From Bellilinea sp040754815 (GTDB lineage: Bacteria; Chloroflexota; Anaerolineae; Anaerolineales; Anaerolineaceae): a stretch of 64,000 nucleotides of DNA. A program made the translations under genes and the position numbers. Below, in pieces: positions 34,097-42,288 of this stretch. The notes beneath the pieces were generated by a model. It ran no database searches and was not told the DNA's origin. It saw only the letters and a list, made by a program, of their open reading frames with translations. How positions within the stretch are numbered: position 1 is the first letter of the stretch; each line of letters opens with the position of its first letter. The stretch covers positions 134,896 through 198,895 of the forward strand of contig JBFMBX010000007.1 in the NCBI GenBank assembly GCA_040754815.1, in the 5' to 3' direction.

Positions 34097-35198
34097 CGGT
34101 AAATGAAATAATCACTTTCAGTAAATTTGACCATTTTATAACTCTATTTTGCAAATTAACAGAGCGGGTTGTAGAATTTAGACATTCTATAATTGATTCT
34201 GAAAATAGTTTATGAGGTGCTATTTTAGTAATACTATTTTTTTTAACAGAAGAGATTGAACCAAAAGAAATTTTTTCGCTTGCCACCACCGGCAACCCGA
34301 ACGCCAGGGCAATTTTCAACGCGCCGCTTTGCGTGCCTCCCGTATAGGGCGCCACAAACACATCTGCGGCACTGAAAAATACTGGCACTTCCTCATTGGG
34401 AATGTAATAATTATAAATCCGAACCGCTTCTTCGAGACCAAGTTCTTTGATTCTTTTCTGATAGTCCTCTACATTCTCCCAAAACTCCCCTGCCACAACC
34501 AACAACGGTGAATACCCCTGCTGATACACCAGCGCCAGCGCTTCGATCAAGTTTTTAAGCCCCTTATAAGGCCTCACAATACCAAAAAACAACAACACCG
34601 GCCGATCTTCGGGTAATCCCAGCCTGCGACGGGCTTCGCCTTTATCAATTCGCTTTTCGGCAAATTGATCATACAACGGATGTTCAACCAACAGCGGATC
34701 GGCCAATGGCAATAACTCTTTCAGCTTTTCCCGCTGGCTTTCTGCCTGCACAATAAAACCACCACCCTGAGAGAGAGTCCACCTTGCCACCCACGGGTCA
34801 AAAAAGCGGGTTTCGTGCGGCAGCACATTGTGAATCAGAAAAACCACTTTGCAGGCTGGCCTGAGACCCCTTGCCAGCCACCAGAATGCCGGCCCCCAAA
34901 AGGTCGTCCACCACTGGATCACAACCAGATCGGGTGCGAACTCCTTGATCCGTCGAACGGATCGCTGCCACGTCCATGGATACAGCGGGTCCAGTAAAAA
35001 TTCTGCCTCTATACGCTCAACATCCTGGCTGGGGTCCCGGTCGCTTCTACCCGGATATAAAAAACGCGGATACTGACGTTGGAAAGATACAACCAGCAAT
35101 TCATGACCTTCTTCCCGAATCGCTTGTGCAAGGCGGGTCGTATAATGAGCAATCCCGCCGCGGTAAGGATAAACCGGCCCGACCACTGCGATTCGCAT
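34089..35198 (-). CDS. Glycosyltransferase family 4, C-terminus of foreign composition
   Basis: A 369-residue GT-B transferase. The N-terminal part VVGPVYPYRGGIAHYTTRLA and LLFFGIVRPYKGLKN near 203 are ordinary GT4 motifs and GC-rich. FFSAADVFVAPYTGGTQSG and ALAFGLPVVASE near 290 give the donor site. Directly after this (from about 34280 downward) the DNA becomes strongly AT-rich and the protein tail (ISFGSISSVKKNSITKI to the end, about 65 residues) no longer shows the usual D-x-L-V/xG-loop of GT4 enzymes. The gene is probably a recombination chimera; whether it is active is unknown. Confidence 0.8.
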   Translation of the reverse strand: MRIAVVGPVYPYRGGIAHYTTRLAQAIREEGHELLVVSFQRQYPRFLYPGRSDRDPSQDVERIEAEFLLDPLYPWTWQRSVRRIKEFAPDLVVIQWWTTFWGPAFWWLARGLRPACKVVFLIHNVLPHETRFFDPWVARWTLSQGGGFIVQAESQREKLKELLPLADPLLVEHPLYDQFAEKRIDKGEARRRLGLPEDRPVLLFFGIVRPYKGLKNLIEALALVYQQGYSPLLVVAGEFWENVEDYQKRIKELGLEEAVRIYNYYIPNEEVPVFFSAADVFVAPYTGGTQSGALKIALAFGLPVVASEKISFGSISSVKKNSITKIAPHKLFSESIIECLNSTTRSVNLQNRVIKWSNLLKVIISFTDE

Positions 35199-35207
35199 CC
35201 TTGCGTT

Positions 35208-36143
35208 TTATTCCTCCATCTTTTTGATCCGGTACAAAATTTCTTCCAAAATCCTCCGATTTTTACTGATCAAGTCAGCAACCAAACCAATTAAGCCGGT
35301 CTGGAAACCCACAATCAGTAAAACCGCAGCAAGAATGAGGGATTGAATATGACCGCCGCCTTCACCGCGAACGAAAAAGAGCAGAAACCGCAACACCAGA
35401 ATCATACCGGGAATAATGAACAATAAGCCAGCCAGCAAAAACACCCTCAACGGACGGTACATGGTATAGGAGCGCAAGATTGTTGCCGTCGAATGGTTCA
35501 GGTAATCGCCAATCCCTTTCATCAAACGAGATGGCCGGCGGGGAGGATTCGTTCGAACAGGCACCGAGACCACCCGCATCCCTTTATTCCCCGCTTGGAT
35601 GAGCGTTTCCAGTGTGTAAGAATAATCGCTCAACACCAGCGTTCTTAAAGCAGCCTCACGGCTCAACGCCCGAAAACCACTGGTTGCATCCGGTATTTTT
35701 ACCCCGGCGGCCGTGGAAACGACACGGCTGCCCAGCACCTGTAACTTCCGTTTTAGAGGGGAGAACGTCGGCAGTGTAGCCACGCCGCGATCACCCACCA
35801 CAATTTCAGCCTCTCCCCGTAAGATGGGTTGGATTAATTTTGCAATATCTTCAGCCACATATTGATTATCCGCATCGGTATTGACGATAATATCAGCCCC
35901 CATTTTCAATGCTTGATCAATCCCTGCATAGAACGCACCGGCTAACCCGACATGAAACGGTAGAGATAAAACATGCACACAACCTAATTGGCGCGCCACC
36001 TCAGCAGTATGATCCGTGCTGCCATCATCAATGACCAGAACCTCAATTTCATCAACGCCTTCAATCTCATCAGGCAACTGGTGAAGAGTCTCTGGCAGAA
36101 CTGAGGCTTCGTTATAACAGGGGATCTGGATAATTAATTTCAT
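35208..36143 (-). CDS. GT2 family protein with C-terminal membrane segments (DPM-like)
   Basis: A 311-residue GT-A transferase of the dolichyl-phosphate-mannose synthase type. IQIPCYNEASVLPETL (about 4-19), VIDDGSTDHTAEV near 46 and IVNTDADNQYVAED near 94 give the DxD motif. Two C-terminal hydrophobic segments (FLLAGLLFIIPGMILVLRFL; LILAAVLLIVGFQTGLIGLV) anchor it. It would transfer a sugar to undecaprenyl phosphate. The frame extends to a TTG at 36161, which lies in the -10 box, so the ATG at 36143 is chosen. Confidence 0.87.
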   Translation of the reverse strand: MKLIIQIPCYNEASVLPETLHQLPDEIEGVDEIEVLVIDDGSTDHTAEVARQLGCVHVLSLPFHVGLAGAFYAGIDQALKMGADIIVNTDADNQYVAEDIAKLIQPILRGEAEIVVGDRGVATLPTFSPLKRKLQVLGSRVVSTAAGVKIPDATSGFRALSREAALRTLVLSDYSYTLETLIQAGNKGMRVVSVPVRTNPPRRPSRLMKGIGDYLNHSTATILRSYTMYRPLRVFLLAGLLFIIPGMILVLRFLLFFVRGEGGGHIQSLILAAVLLIVGFQTGLIGLVADLISKNRRILEEILYRIKKMEE

Positions 36144-36160
36144 GATACCTACCAAAACCA

Positions 36161-36166
36161 ATTATA
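36161..36166 (-). promoter_or_regulatory. -10 box (TATAAT) before the GT2 gene
   Basis: A perfect TATAAT on the minus strand lies 17 bases upstream of the ATG at 36143, so transcription should start about ten bases before the gene. No good -35 is seen at the usual distance. It probably drives the leftward block that ends at 25757. Confidence 0.5.
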
Positions 36167-36199
36167 CTGTGCTATATTCAAAACATCAGGATTTTCCCC

Positions 36200-37252
36200 A
36201 TGCCCCGTTCCCTTCTACTCCTCATCCTCCTCGTCCTGCTCAGCGCCTGCATACCCACCCCCAAGCAGCCGCCCACGCTGACTCCTACCCCGACCGTCAC
36301 CCTCACCCCCGCCTCGCCGCCGACCGAAACGCCCACCCCCTCCCCCACGCCGGCTTCCCTGTTCCAACAGGCCGGCCAGACCAACCTCCCCGCCGCCCGC
36401 CGGCTGGTCTGGTCAACCGATAGCCAGACGCTGGGGGTGCTAAGTAATGAGGAAATCGTCCTGCTGGCCGTGCCCGCCCTGCAACCCCTCTTCACCTTCA
36501 ACGACCCCGCCGCCGGCAGCCTGCTGGATTTCTCCGCTGACGGACGCACCATCGTCTCCCTGCTCGATCAGCAAACCCTGCGCTTTACCGATATCACCAA
36601 CGGCGAACAGCGCACCCTTACCACCGACTTTCTGATCGGTCCGGTTCACTTTTCGCCGGATGGTTTACTGCTGGTCATCGGCTCTAACGAAGAATGGGCC
36701 GCCCATCTTTACGACCCGCAATCGCTGGCCCTGCGCAAGACCTTGCGCGGCTTCGAAACCGCCGCCCCGATCTACGATGTGCGCATCGCTGAAAATATCC
36801 TCAACCTCGCCTGGTCGGCGCGCGCCCGCATTCAATTACAGGATATCCCCAGCGAAACCCTCTACCCAACCCTCGATCACGAGGACTTTGTCACCGCCTT
36901 TGCCCGCTCGCGCGGCGATACCCTGCTGGTCAGTGCCGCCGGCGGCTCGATAGACGGCGAATACGCCCCCATCCTTTTCGTTTGGGATGCCGTGCTGGGA
37001 CAGGAACTCCTGCGCCTGCGGCAGGATGCCATGCCCTACGCGCTGGAATTTTCATGGGATGATCAACTGCTTGCCGTTGGCGTGGGTGATCGGGTGGATA
37101 TTTACACCACCAGCGATATGAACGTGGTGGAAACGCTCACCGGCCACAGCGAAAGCATCGTCAGCGTGCGTTTTTCACCCGACGGCCGCTGGCTGGCCTC
37201 GCTCGATTCAACCGGCCGGCTGCTGCTCTGGCAAATCAACCCCCCGCGCTAA
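36200..37252 (+). CDS. Lipoprotein with WD40-like beta-propeller
   Basis: A 350-residue exported lipoprotein. The signal peptide ends in LLSAC near residue 14, followed by a Thr-Pro linker to about 50. Repeated blades follow: LLDFSADGRTIVSL, PVHFSPDGLLLVIG, LEFSWDDQLLAVG and VRFSPDGRWLASLDSTGRLLLW, each with the xFSxDGxxL signature of WD40 propellers. A scaffold or binding protein at the cell surface is likely; no enzymatic motif was found. It is divergent from the GT2 gene and convergent with the HEGGH protein. Confidence 0.85.
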   Translation: MPRSLLLLILLVLLSACIPTPKQPPTLTPTPTVTLTPASPPTETPTPSPTPASLFQQAGQTNLPAARRLVWSTDSQTLGVLSNEEIVLLAVPALQPLFTFNDPAAGSLLDFSADGRTIVSLLDQQTLRFTDITNGEQRTLTTDFLIGPVHFSPDGLLLVIGSNEEWAAHLYDPQSLALRKTLRGFETAAPIYDVRIAENILNLAWSARARIQLQDIPSETLYPTLDHEDFVTAFARSRGDTLLVSAAGGSIDGEYAPILFVWDAVLGQELLRLRQDAMPYALEFSWDDQLLAVGVGDRVDIYTTSDMNVVETLTGHSESIVSVRFSPDGRWLASLDSTGRLLLWQINPPR

Positions 37253-37259
37253 AACCACC

Positions 37260-38261
37260 TCACCGCCCGCGCAAATAGACCGTCAATACACCGCTGGCAG
37301 CCCGCGCGGTCAGATAAATGCGGTATTCCCCCGGCGGCAGGTCTCGGGCATATTCCACACGCCCCTGATCGGTGCTATATACCTCGCCATGCAGCAAGGT
37401 ATCTTCAAAGCCGTTATCCCCTTCAAGGCGCACATCCAGCAATTCGCTCTTTACATCGCTCAAATCCAGCAGAATCCCCCCGCTGCCCAGCCAGCGGGTA
37501 AACACGGCAATCACCTCATCCTGTTTATCCACGCCGCTCAACTCCACCCGCCGGATGAACTGGTATCCCTCCGGCACCGGCAGTGCTTGCCGCCCTGCGC
37601 CGCCGCCAGCCACATTAATCAACACCGTCAGGCTCAGCACCAGCCCGGCACTGACCAGCAGAGTCAGGTAAGTGCGGCGGTTTTGCGCCCAACCCAGCGC
37701 ATCTTCACCCAGATTGCCCAAAATCAACTCGCGCAATGCCCCCAAATTGCCGGTACGCGCCCGCGCCAGACGGTAAAGAGCAAAGAGCAGCACTGCAAAA
37801 AATGCCGCCACCCACTGGGGATTGAACCCGGAAAATACCAGAAAACGCGCCGCATCATCACTGACCGGCCCACCGCCGCCGGCATAAATCAATGGAATGA
37901 TCACCCACGGGATGAGCGAGCCGAGCACACCGGCAGAAGAAAACAATTTCAGCGTTTCCACCAGCGGACTTGCCCGCCGTGGAACAAGCAGCATCCCTGC
38001 CGCCCACACCAGCAACGGCAGCCCCATACCGGCAATGCTGTTCAAAATCTCGCCGGTACGGTCAAACGCTGCCCGAATGCCCACATGCGCCCCTAAGTTG
38101 AAAAAATTGATGTCGAAAGAATGCACACTCCCCCCCGAAAGCCATGCCACCAGCGCATGACCGCCCTCATGCAAAAAGGTGTAGATCAACAACACCCATA
38201 GAAACAACCCCAGGGTGAGCAAAATCGTAAGGGAGCCGGAGGGTTTACGGGATGTATCCAT
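37260..38261 (-). CDS. Membrane protein with HEGGH motif (M50-like)
   Basis: A 333-residue polytopic protein. HEGGH (residues 31-35) sits in the first membrane segment, as in the M50 family of intramembrane zinc peptidases, and the region after it (FFNLGAHVGIRAAF) resembles that group. The second M50 motif (an NPDG-type Asp) is not visible, so protease activity is uncertain. Five or six segments precede an extracytoplasmic beta-rich C-terminal domain (about 230-333). A -10 box directly before the ATG suggests a leaderless transcript. It could be an M50-like relative without activity. Confidence 0.7.
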   Translation of the reverse strand: MDTSRKPSGSLTILLTLGLFLWVLLIYTFLHEGGHALVAWLSGGSVHSFDINFFNLGAHVGIRAAFDRTGEILNSIAGMGLPLLVWAAGMLLVPRRASPLVETLKLFSSAGVLGSLIPWVIIPLIYAGGGGPVSDDAARFLVFSGFNPQWVAAFFAVLLFALYRLARARTGNLGALRELILGNLGEDALGWAQNRRTYLTLLVSAGLVLSLTVLINVAGGGAGRQALPVPEGYQFIRRVELSGVDKQDEVIAVFTRWLGSGGILLDLSDVKSELLDVRLEGDNGFEDTLLHGEVYSTDQGRVEYARDLPPGEYRIYLTARAASGVLTVYLRGR

Positions 38262-38268
38262 TCATCAA

Positions 38269-38274
38269 ATTATA
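38269..38274 (-). promoter_or_regulatory. -10 box giving a leaderless transcript of the HEGGH gene
   Basis: TATAAT on the minus strand ends at 38269; the A of the ATG is eight bases downstream, the expected start of transcription. The -35 region (38297-38292, TTTCCG) is a weak match at 17 bases. No ribosome site exists between. Confidence 0.6.
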
Positions 38275-38325
38275 CATCAGCCAAAAATTACCGGAAATGA
38301 TTAAGCACTTCATCCATGCTGGGAT

Positions 38326-38354
38326 TTGACATCTCGGCCTGCCTTCTCTACAAT
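38326..38354 (+). promoter_or_regulatory. Promoter of dCMP deaminase, leaderless
   Basis: A perfect TTGACA (38326-38331) and TACAAT (38349-38354) are 17 bases apart. The ATG at 38361 is seven bases after the -10 box, exactly where transcription should start, so the mRNA would have no leader. The promoter also lies inside the longer open frame that begins at 38316, which rules that start out. Confidence 0.8.
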
Positions 38355-38360
38355 AATGAT

Positions 38361-38807
38361 ATGTCGCGCCCATCGTGGGACTCCTACTTTATGAAAATTG
38401 CCGAAGATGTGGCCCTGCGCAGCACCTGCGACCGCGCGCAGGTCGGAGCGGTGCTGGTACGCGAAAAACACATCATCTCCACCGGTTACAACGGCTCGCC
38501 GGCCGGGCTGGATCACTGCGATGATGTCGGCCATCTGATGGTGGACGGCCATTGCGTCCGTACCGTTCACGCCGAAGTTAATGCCATCATTCAGGCCGCG
38601 GTTTTCGGCCTGCCCACCCGCGATTCGGTCTGTTATGTAACTCACTTCCCCTGCCTGAACTGCACCAAAATGCTCATTAACGCGCGCATTTCCCGGCTGG
38701 TTTATCGTGAACCCTACCGCATTGACCCCATCGCCCTGCAATTCTTGCAGCAGGCCGGCGTTCAGGTAGTCCAGTGGCAGCCCGAGCCAAGCCCTCAAAC
38801 CGAATAA
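38361..38807 (+). CDS. comEB: dCMP deaminase family protein
   Basis: A 148-residue zinc deaminase. HAEVNAII near residue 72 binds zinc and holds the proton-shuttling Glu, and PCLNCTKML near 98 supplies the two Cys ligands. GYNGSPAGLDHC near 39 matches the ComEB/dCMP deaminase signature. It converts dCMP to dUMP for thymidylate synthesis. The start at 38361 is preferred because MSRPSWDSYFMKIA is the normal family N-terminus and the promoter places transcription there. Confidence 0.92.
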   Translation: MSRPSWDSYFMKIAEDVALRSTCDRAQVGAVLVREKHIISTGYNGSPAGLDHCDDVGHLMVDGHCVRTVHAEVNAIIQAAVFGLPTRDSVCYVTHFPCLNCTKMLINARISRLVYREPYRIDPIALQFLQQAGVQVVQWQPEPSPQTE

Positions 38808-38816
38808 TCCCTCATC

Positions 38817-40271
38817 GTGATACTGATTTCCTCAAATAACCGGTGGGATGCGGTGATTGTCGGCAGCGGGCCAAACGGGCTGGCGGCTGCCATTCATCTG
38901 GCGCAAAACGGGCTGAAAGTGCTGGTCATTGAAGCCGCCGAACAGATTGGCGGCGGTTTACGCAGTGCCGAACTGACCCTGCCCGGTTTCATCCACGATC
39001 CCTGCGCCGCTGTTCACGCGCTGGCGGTCAACTCGCCCTTTCTTGCCACCCTGCCGCTCAGGGAATACGGCCTGCGCTGGGTCTATGCCCCCTTTTCGGT
39101 GGCTCACCCGCTGGATGACGGCAGCGCTATCACCATCAGCCAGTCGGTGGAGGAAACTGCCGCCGCGCTCGGCCGCGATGCGTCCGCCTACCGCCGGTTG
39201 ATCACCCCGCTGGTACGCAACACCCCTCAACTGCTCGGCGATTTTCTCGGCCCGTTGCCCCTGCCGCCGCGCCACCCGCTGGCCGCCCTGCATTTTGCGC
39301 CGCTGGCAATCCTGCCGGCCGCATGGCTGGCGCGGCTTGCCTTCCGTACCCCTCAGGCTCGGGCTTTGTTTGCCGGCATGGCCGCTCACGCCATTCTGCC
39401 GCTGGAATTTCCTGCTACCGCCGCCTTTGGGTTGGTACTGCACATGCTCGCCCACACCAGCGGCTTTCCGCTGGCCGAAGGCGGTTCGGCGCAACTGGCG
39501 CACGCCTTAACGGCACACCTCAAGCGGCTGGGCGGCGAAATCCGCACCGGCTGGCAGATTAACCATCTGGATGAACTGCCGCCCGCCCGGCTGACCCTGC
39601 TTGACCTGACCCCGCGCGAAGTGCTGCGCATTGCCGGCCGTCATCTACCTGCTCGCTACCGCCAATCGTTAAGCTGCTTCCGCTACGGGCCGGGCGTTTT
39701 CAAAGTAGATTGGGCCTTGGATGCCCCGATCCCGTGGAGAGCCGAAGCCGCCCGCCGAGCTGTTACCGTCCATCTTGGCGGCACACTGGATGAAATCAGC
39801 GCAGCCGAACGCGCCGCGTGGGGGGGAAAAGACCCCGCCCCGCCCTTTGTAATTTTGGTACAGCCCACCCTTTTCGATTCTCGCCGCGCGCCGGAAGGGA
39901 AACACATCGCCTGGGCATACGCCCATGTTCCCCACAACAGCCCTAAAGACTACCTGAGCGCCATCGAGGATCAGATCGAACGCTTTGCGCCCGGTTTCCG
40001 CCAGCGCATCCTCGCCCGGCATACTTTTTCCGCCGTTGAAATCCAAGCCTACAACCCCAATTACGTGGGCGGTGACATCAACAGCGGTGCGCAAACGCTG
40101 AATCAACTGTTCACCCGCCCGGTTTTGAGCCTCAACCCCTACCGCACCCCCCTAAAGGGTGTGTATCTGTGCAGTGCCTCAACACCGCCCGGCGGCGGTG
40201 TGCACGGCATGGCCGGTTACCATGCCGCGCGGGCGGCGCTTCGAGACCGCGCCGCCCGCCACAGTGAGTAA
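38817..40271 (+). CDS. FAD-dependent oxidoreductase, phytoene desaturase-like
   Basis: A 484-residue flavoprotein. VIVGSGPNGLAAAIHLA (about 13-29) is the FAD dinucleotide-binding motif, followed by VIEAAEQIGGGLRS. The C-terminal signature SASTPPGGGVHGMAGYHAA near 460 is that of phytoene desaturase and carotenoid isomerase relatives. It may oxidise or isomerise a polyene or other hydrophobic substrate; no carotenoid genes lie nearby. The start is GTG at 38817, nine bases after the deaminase stop, with no clear ribosome site, so translation may be coupled. Confidence 0.85.
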   Translation: MILISSNNRWDAVIVGSGPNGLAAAIHLAQNGLKVLVIEAAEQIGGGLRSAELTLPGFIHDPCAAVHALAVNSPFLATLPLREYGLRWVYAPFSVAHPLDDGSAITISQSVEETAAALGRDASAYRRLITPLVRNTPQLLGDFLGPLPLPPRHPLAALHFAPLAILPAAWLARLAFRTPQARALFAGMAAHAILPLEFPATAAFGLVLHMLAHTSGFPLAEGGSAQLAHALTAHLKRLGGEIRTGWQINHLDELPPARLTLLDLTPREVLRIAGRHLPARYRQSLSCFRYGPGVFKVDWALDAPIPWRAEAARRAVTVHLGGTLDEISAAERAAWGGKDPAPPFVILVQPTLFDSRRAPEGKHIAWAYAHVPHNSPKDYLSAIEDQIERFAPGFRQRILARHTFSAVEIQAYNPNYVGGDINSGAQTLNQLFTRPVLSLNPYRTPLKGVYLCSASTPPGGGVHGMAGYHAARAALRDRAARHSE

Positions 40272-40289
40272 GCCCATACTTGCAAAGGT

Positions 40290-41659
40290 TTACGGCTTCT
40301 TACCGCCTTCGCCGCCTGATTCCCCCGGCCCGCCCGGCTGACCATAACCGCTGCCCGGGGTGGGGGTCTCATCCGTCCACGGGTTGCCGCTGCCCTCGCC
40401 GCCCGGCCCGTAACCGCTGCCGGGAGTGGGCGTTTCATCCGTCCACGGGTTGCCGCTGCCCTCGCCGCCCGGCCCGTAACCGCTGCCGGGAGTGGGCGTT
40501 TCATCCGTCCACGGGTTGCCGCTGCCCTCGCCGCCCGGCCCGTAGCCGCTGCCGGGAGTGGGCGTTTCATCCGTCCACGGGTTGCCGCTGCCCTCGCCGC
40601 CCGGCCCGTAGCCGCTGCCCGGCGTGGGGGTATCATCCGTCCACGGGTTACCCTTACCCGGCTGGGCCGGTGGAACCTCCTGAGGAGGCAGGCCTTGCTG
40701 TAACCGCTGGCGGAANNNNNNNNNNNNNNNNNNNNNNNNNNNNNNNNNNNNNNNNNNNNNNNNNNNNNNNNNNNNNNNNNNNNNNNNNNNNNNNNNNNNN
40801 NNNNNNNNNNNNNNNTGCCCTCGCCGCCCGGCCCGTAGCCGCTGCCCGGCGTGGGGGTATCATCCGTCCACGGGTTACCCTTACCCGGCTGGGCCGGTGG
40901 AACCTCCTGAGGAGGCAGGCCTTGCTGTAACCGCTGGCGGAATTGCTGGGGCTCTTGTAAGCCGTTTTCTACCCACTGCAAGCGCTGTTGGATCATTTTG
41001 CGCGTTTGAGCAACCACCGCTTGATTGGCAGGCAGTTGACTCATCTGCTGCTCTTGCAGGCGCAGCCGCTCGCGGATTTGCTCCAAAGCCCGCAAAGTCT
41101 GTTCATCGGGCAGGTTTTGTGCCAGACGCAAAGCCTGTTCCAGCTGCGCCTCGTAGCGCAGTTGCAGGGCTTCATCCGGCTGTTTTCCGGCTTCAATCAT
41201 TGCCCGAATTTCCGCAACCCGCCGCTCGGCAAACTGCATTGCTACCTGCCAGCCGCTTTCGGGTTGGCTGGTTAGGCTCATGCGGGCATCCTCGCTCCAC
41301 AATTTCAGGCCGTAAAGCGGCTGATCGGGCAGGCTGTTTTGGGCCGCTGCCACGGTTGCCCCGCCCCCCCCAAACACCAGTGAAAGCACCAGAACCAAAG
41401 CAAGAATTGGATTGACCATGATAGACCGCTCCTTTCCTATCCTGAATATGAAGGGCGTCCAAATCCCTTTTGTTATAGGACGCCGTTTGGAGGATTGAGA
41501 TACGGTCGCTGCCATTTGTTTTGCGCTTTCAAGAAAGGCTGCTCTGGTTTCCTCCGCCCGCTGGATATTGCGCGGCGGTACATCTTGCAGAATTTCCAGC
41601 CGCTTCTTCCATTTTTCGGTCAACTCATCTTGTTTTGCCATAATTTCACTCACTTTCAT
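40290..41659 (-). CDS. DUF5667-type membrane protein with C-terminal tandem repeats (broken by assembly gap)
   Basis: The protein starts with a cytoplasmic part holding PPRNIQRAEETRAAFLESA, the pattern seen in Chloroflexota proteins encoded behind ECF sigma factors. One membrane segment (NPILALVLVLSLVFG, about 82-97) precedes LYGLKLWSEDARMSLTS and a Gln-rich helical domain, as in DUF5667. The C-terminus is a 22-residue repeat (GSGYGPGGEGSGNPWTDETP plus TP). The gap (40716-40815) shifts the downstream frame; when the duplicated 127 bases and the Ns are removed the repeat frame continues to a TAA at 40290-40292. The ATG at 41659 overlaps the sigma gene by 14 bases; ATG 41641 is the alternative. 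It is likely an anti-sigma or sensor partner. Confidence 0.75.
40345..40655 (-). repeat. 66-bp tandem repeat inside the DUF5667 gene
   Basis: About five copies with a period of exactly 66 bases (the TAACCG or TAGCCG landmark recurs at 40345, 40411, 40477, 40543, 40609). Each copy encodes 22 Gly/Pro-rich residues with a conserved NPWTD block. The near-identical copies point to recent expansion and explain the assembly break next to it. Confidence 0.92.
40589..40942. repeat. Exact 127-bp duplicate flanking a 100-N gap
   Basis: Bases 40589-40715 and 40816-40942 are the same, and the Ns between (40716-40815) number exactly 100. An overlap of 127 is a common largest k-mer size in de Bruijn assembly, so the two contigs most likely overlap and the Ns hold no real sequence. 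Confidence 0.9.
40716..40815. other. Assembly gap of 100 N
   Basis: One hundred Ns of standard scaffolding length. The flanks are the same 127 bases, so the true gap size may be minus 127, unless repeat copies were lost. Confidence 0.98.
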
Positions 41660-42188
41660 CTTCTCCCAGCCAGCGGCGCAGCGAGGCGATGGCGCGGTGC
41701 TGCAGTGCTTTTACCGCGCCAACCGGCTTCTCGATAGCCGCCGCCACCTGTTCATTTTCCCAGCCTTCATAAAAACGCAGCAGAATCACCTGACGCTGAT
41801 CCGGCGTGAGGGACTGCAATGCCGCTCGCAGCCGTTGTTTTTCCAATTCCCGCTGCATTGCTCCGTCCGCATCACTCTCACCCTCCTTGCCAGCATTCTC
41901 AATCAATTCCACCTGCACCGGCTGACGGCGGAACACATCGGTTATCCAGTTATGCGCCACCCGGTAGAGATAGGCCTGCAAATGCTCTCGCGGCCCGCCG
42001 CCGTTACGCAGTGCCTGCAAAAAACGGCCAAAGGTTTCGGCCACACATTCCTCCGCCAGATCGGCATTTCCCAGCAAGCGGACGGCATACCGATACAGCC
42101 CGTTACTGTAACGGTCATAGATGGCAGCCAGACTGTCTAAATCGAACTGCCTTGCCCTTTCCAACAACTGGAATTCGTCATTTTTCAT
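41646..42188 (-). CDS. ECF-type RNA polymerase sigma factor
   Basis: A 180-residue sigma factor with region 2 (LAAIYDRYSNGLYRYAVRLL near 20, then AEECVAETFGRFLQAL near 45 and AYLYRVAHNWITDVFRR near 72) and region 4 (SLTPDQRQVILLRFYEGWEN near 130 with a helix-turn-helix of VAAAIEKPVGAVKALQHRA). It recruits RNA polymerase to a specific set of promoters. The gene overlaps the DUF5667 membrane protein, probably its regulatory partner. The targets are unknown. Confidence 0.93.
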   Translation of the reverse strand: MKNDEFQLLERARQFDLDSLAAIYDRYSNGLYRYAVRLLGNADLAEECVAETFGRFLQALRNGGGPREHLQAYLYRVAHNWITDVFRRQPVQVELIENAGKEGESDADGAMQRELEKQRLRAALQSLTPDQRQVILLRFYEGWENEQVAAAIEKPVGAVKALQHRAIASLRRWLGEDESE

Positions 42189-42288
42189 TACTCATCAATT
42201 ATGACGCCAATTGCTCAAAGTAGTTACGGCATGATATGTTTTGAAGTACAATTTTCTTTATTCATTTCGCTCATTTTGAAGGTTAATC

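Noticed and set aside
38316..38360. Upstream start for the dCMP deaminase
   Set aside because: A consensus promoter lies inside this extension and the normal family N-terminus begins at 38361.
40345..40655. Repeats considered as a CRISPR array
   Set aside because: The copies are directly adjacent, 66 bases long, nearly identical with no unique spacers, and encode protein.
40217..40715. Basic Arg-Ala-rich C-terminus of the frame read through the gap
   Set aside because: The Ns shift the frame; the same DNA read in the upstream frame gives a regular 22-residue repeat and a stop at 40290.
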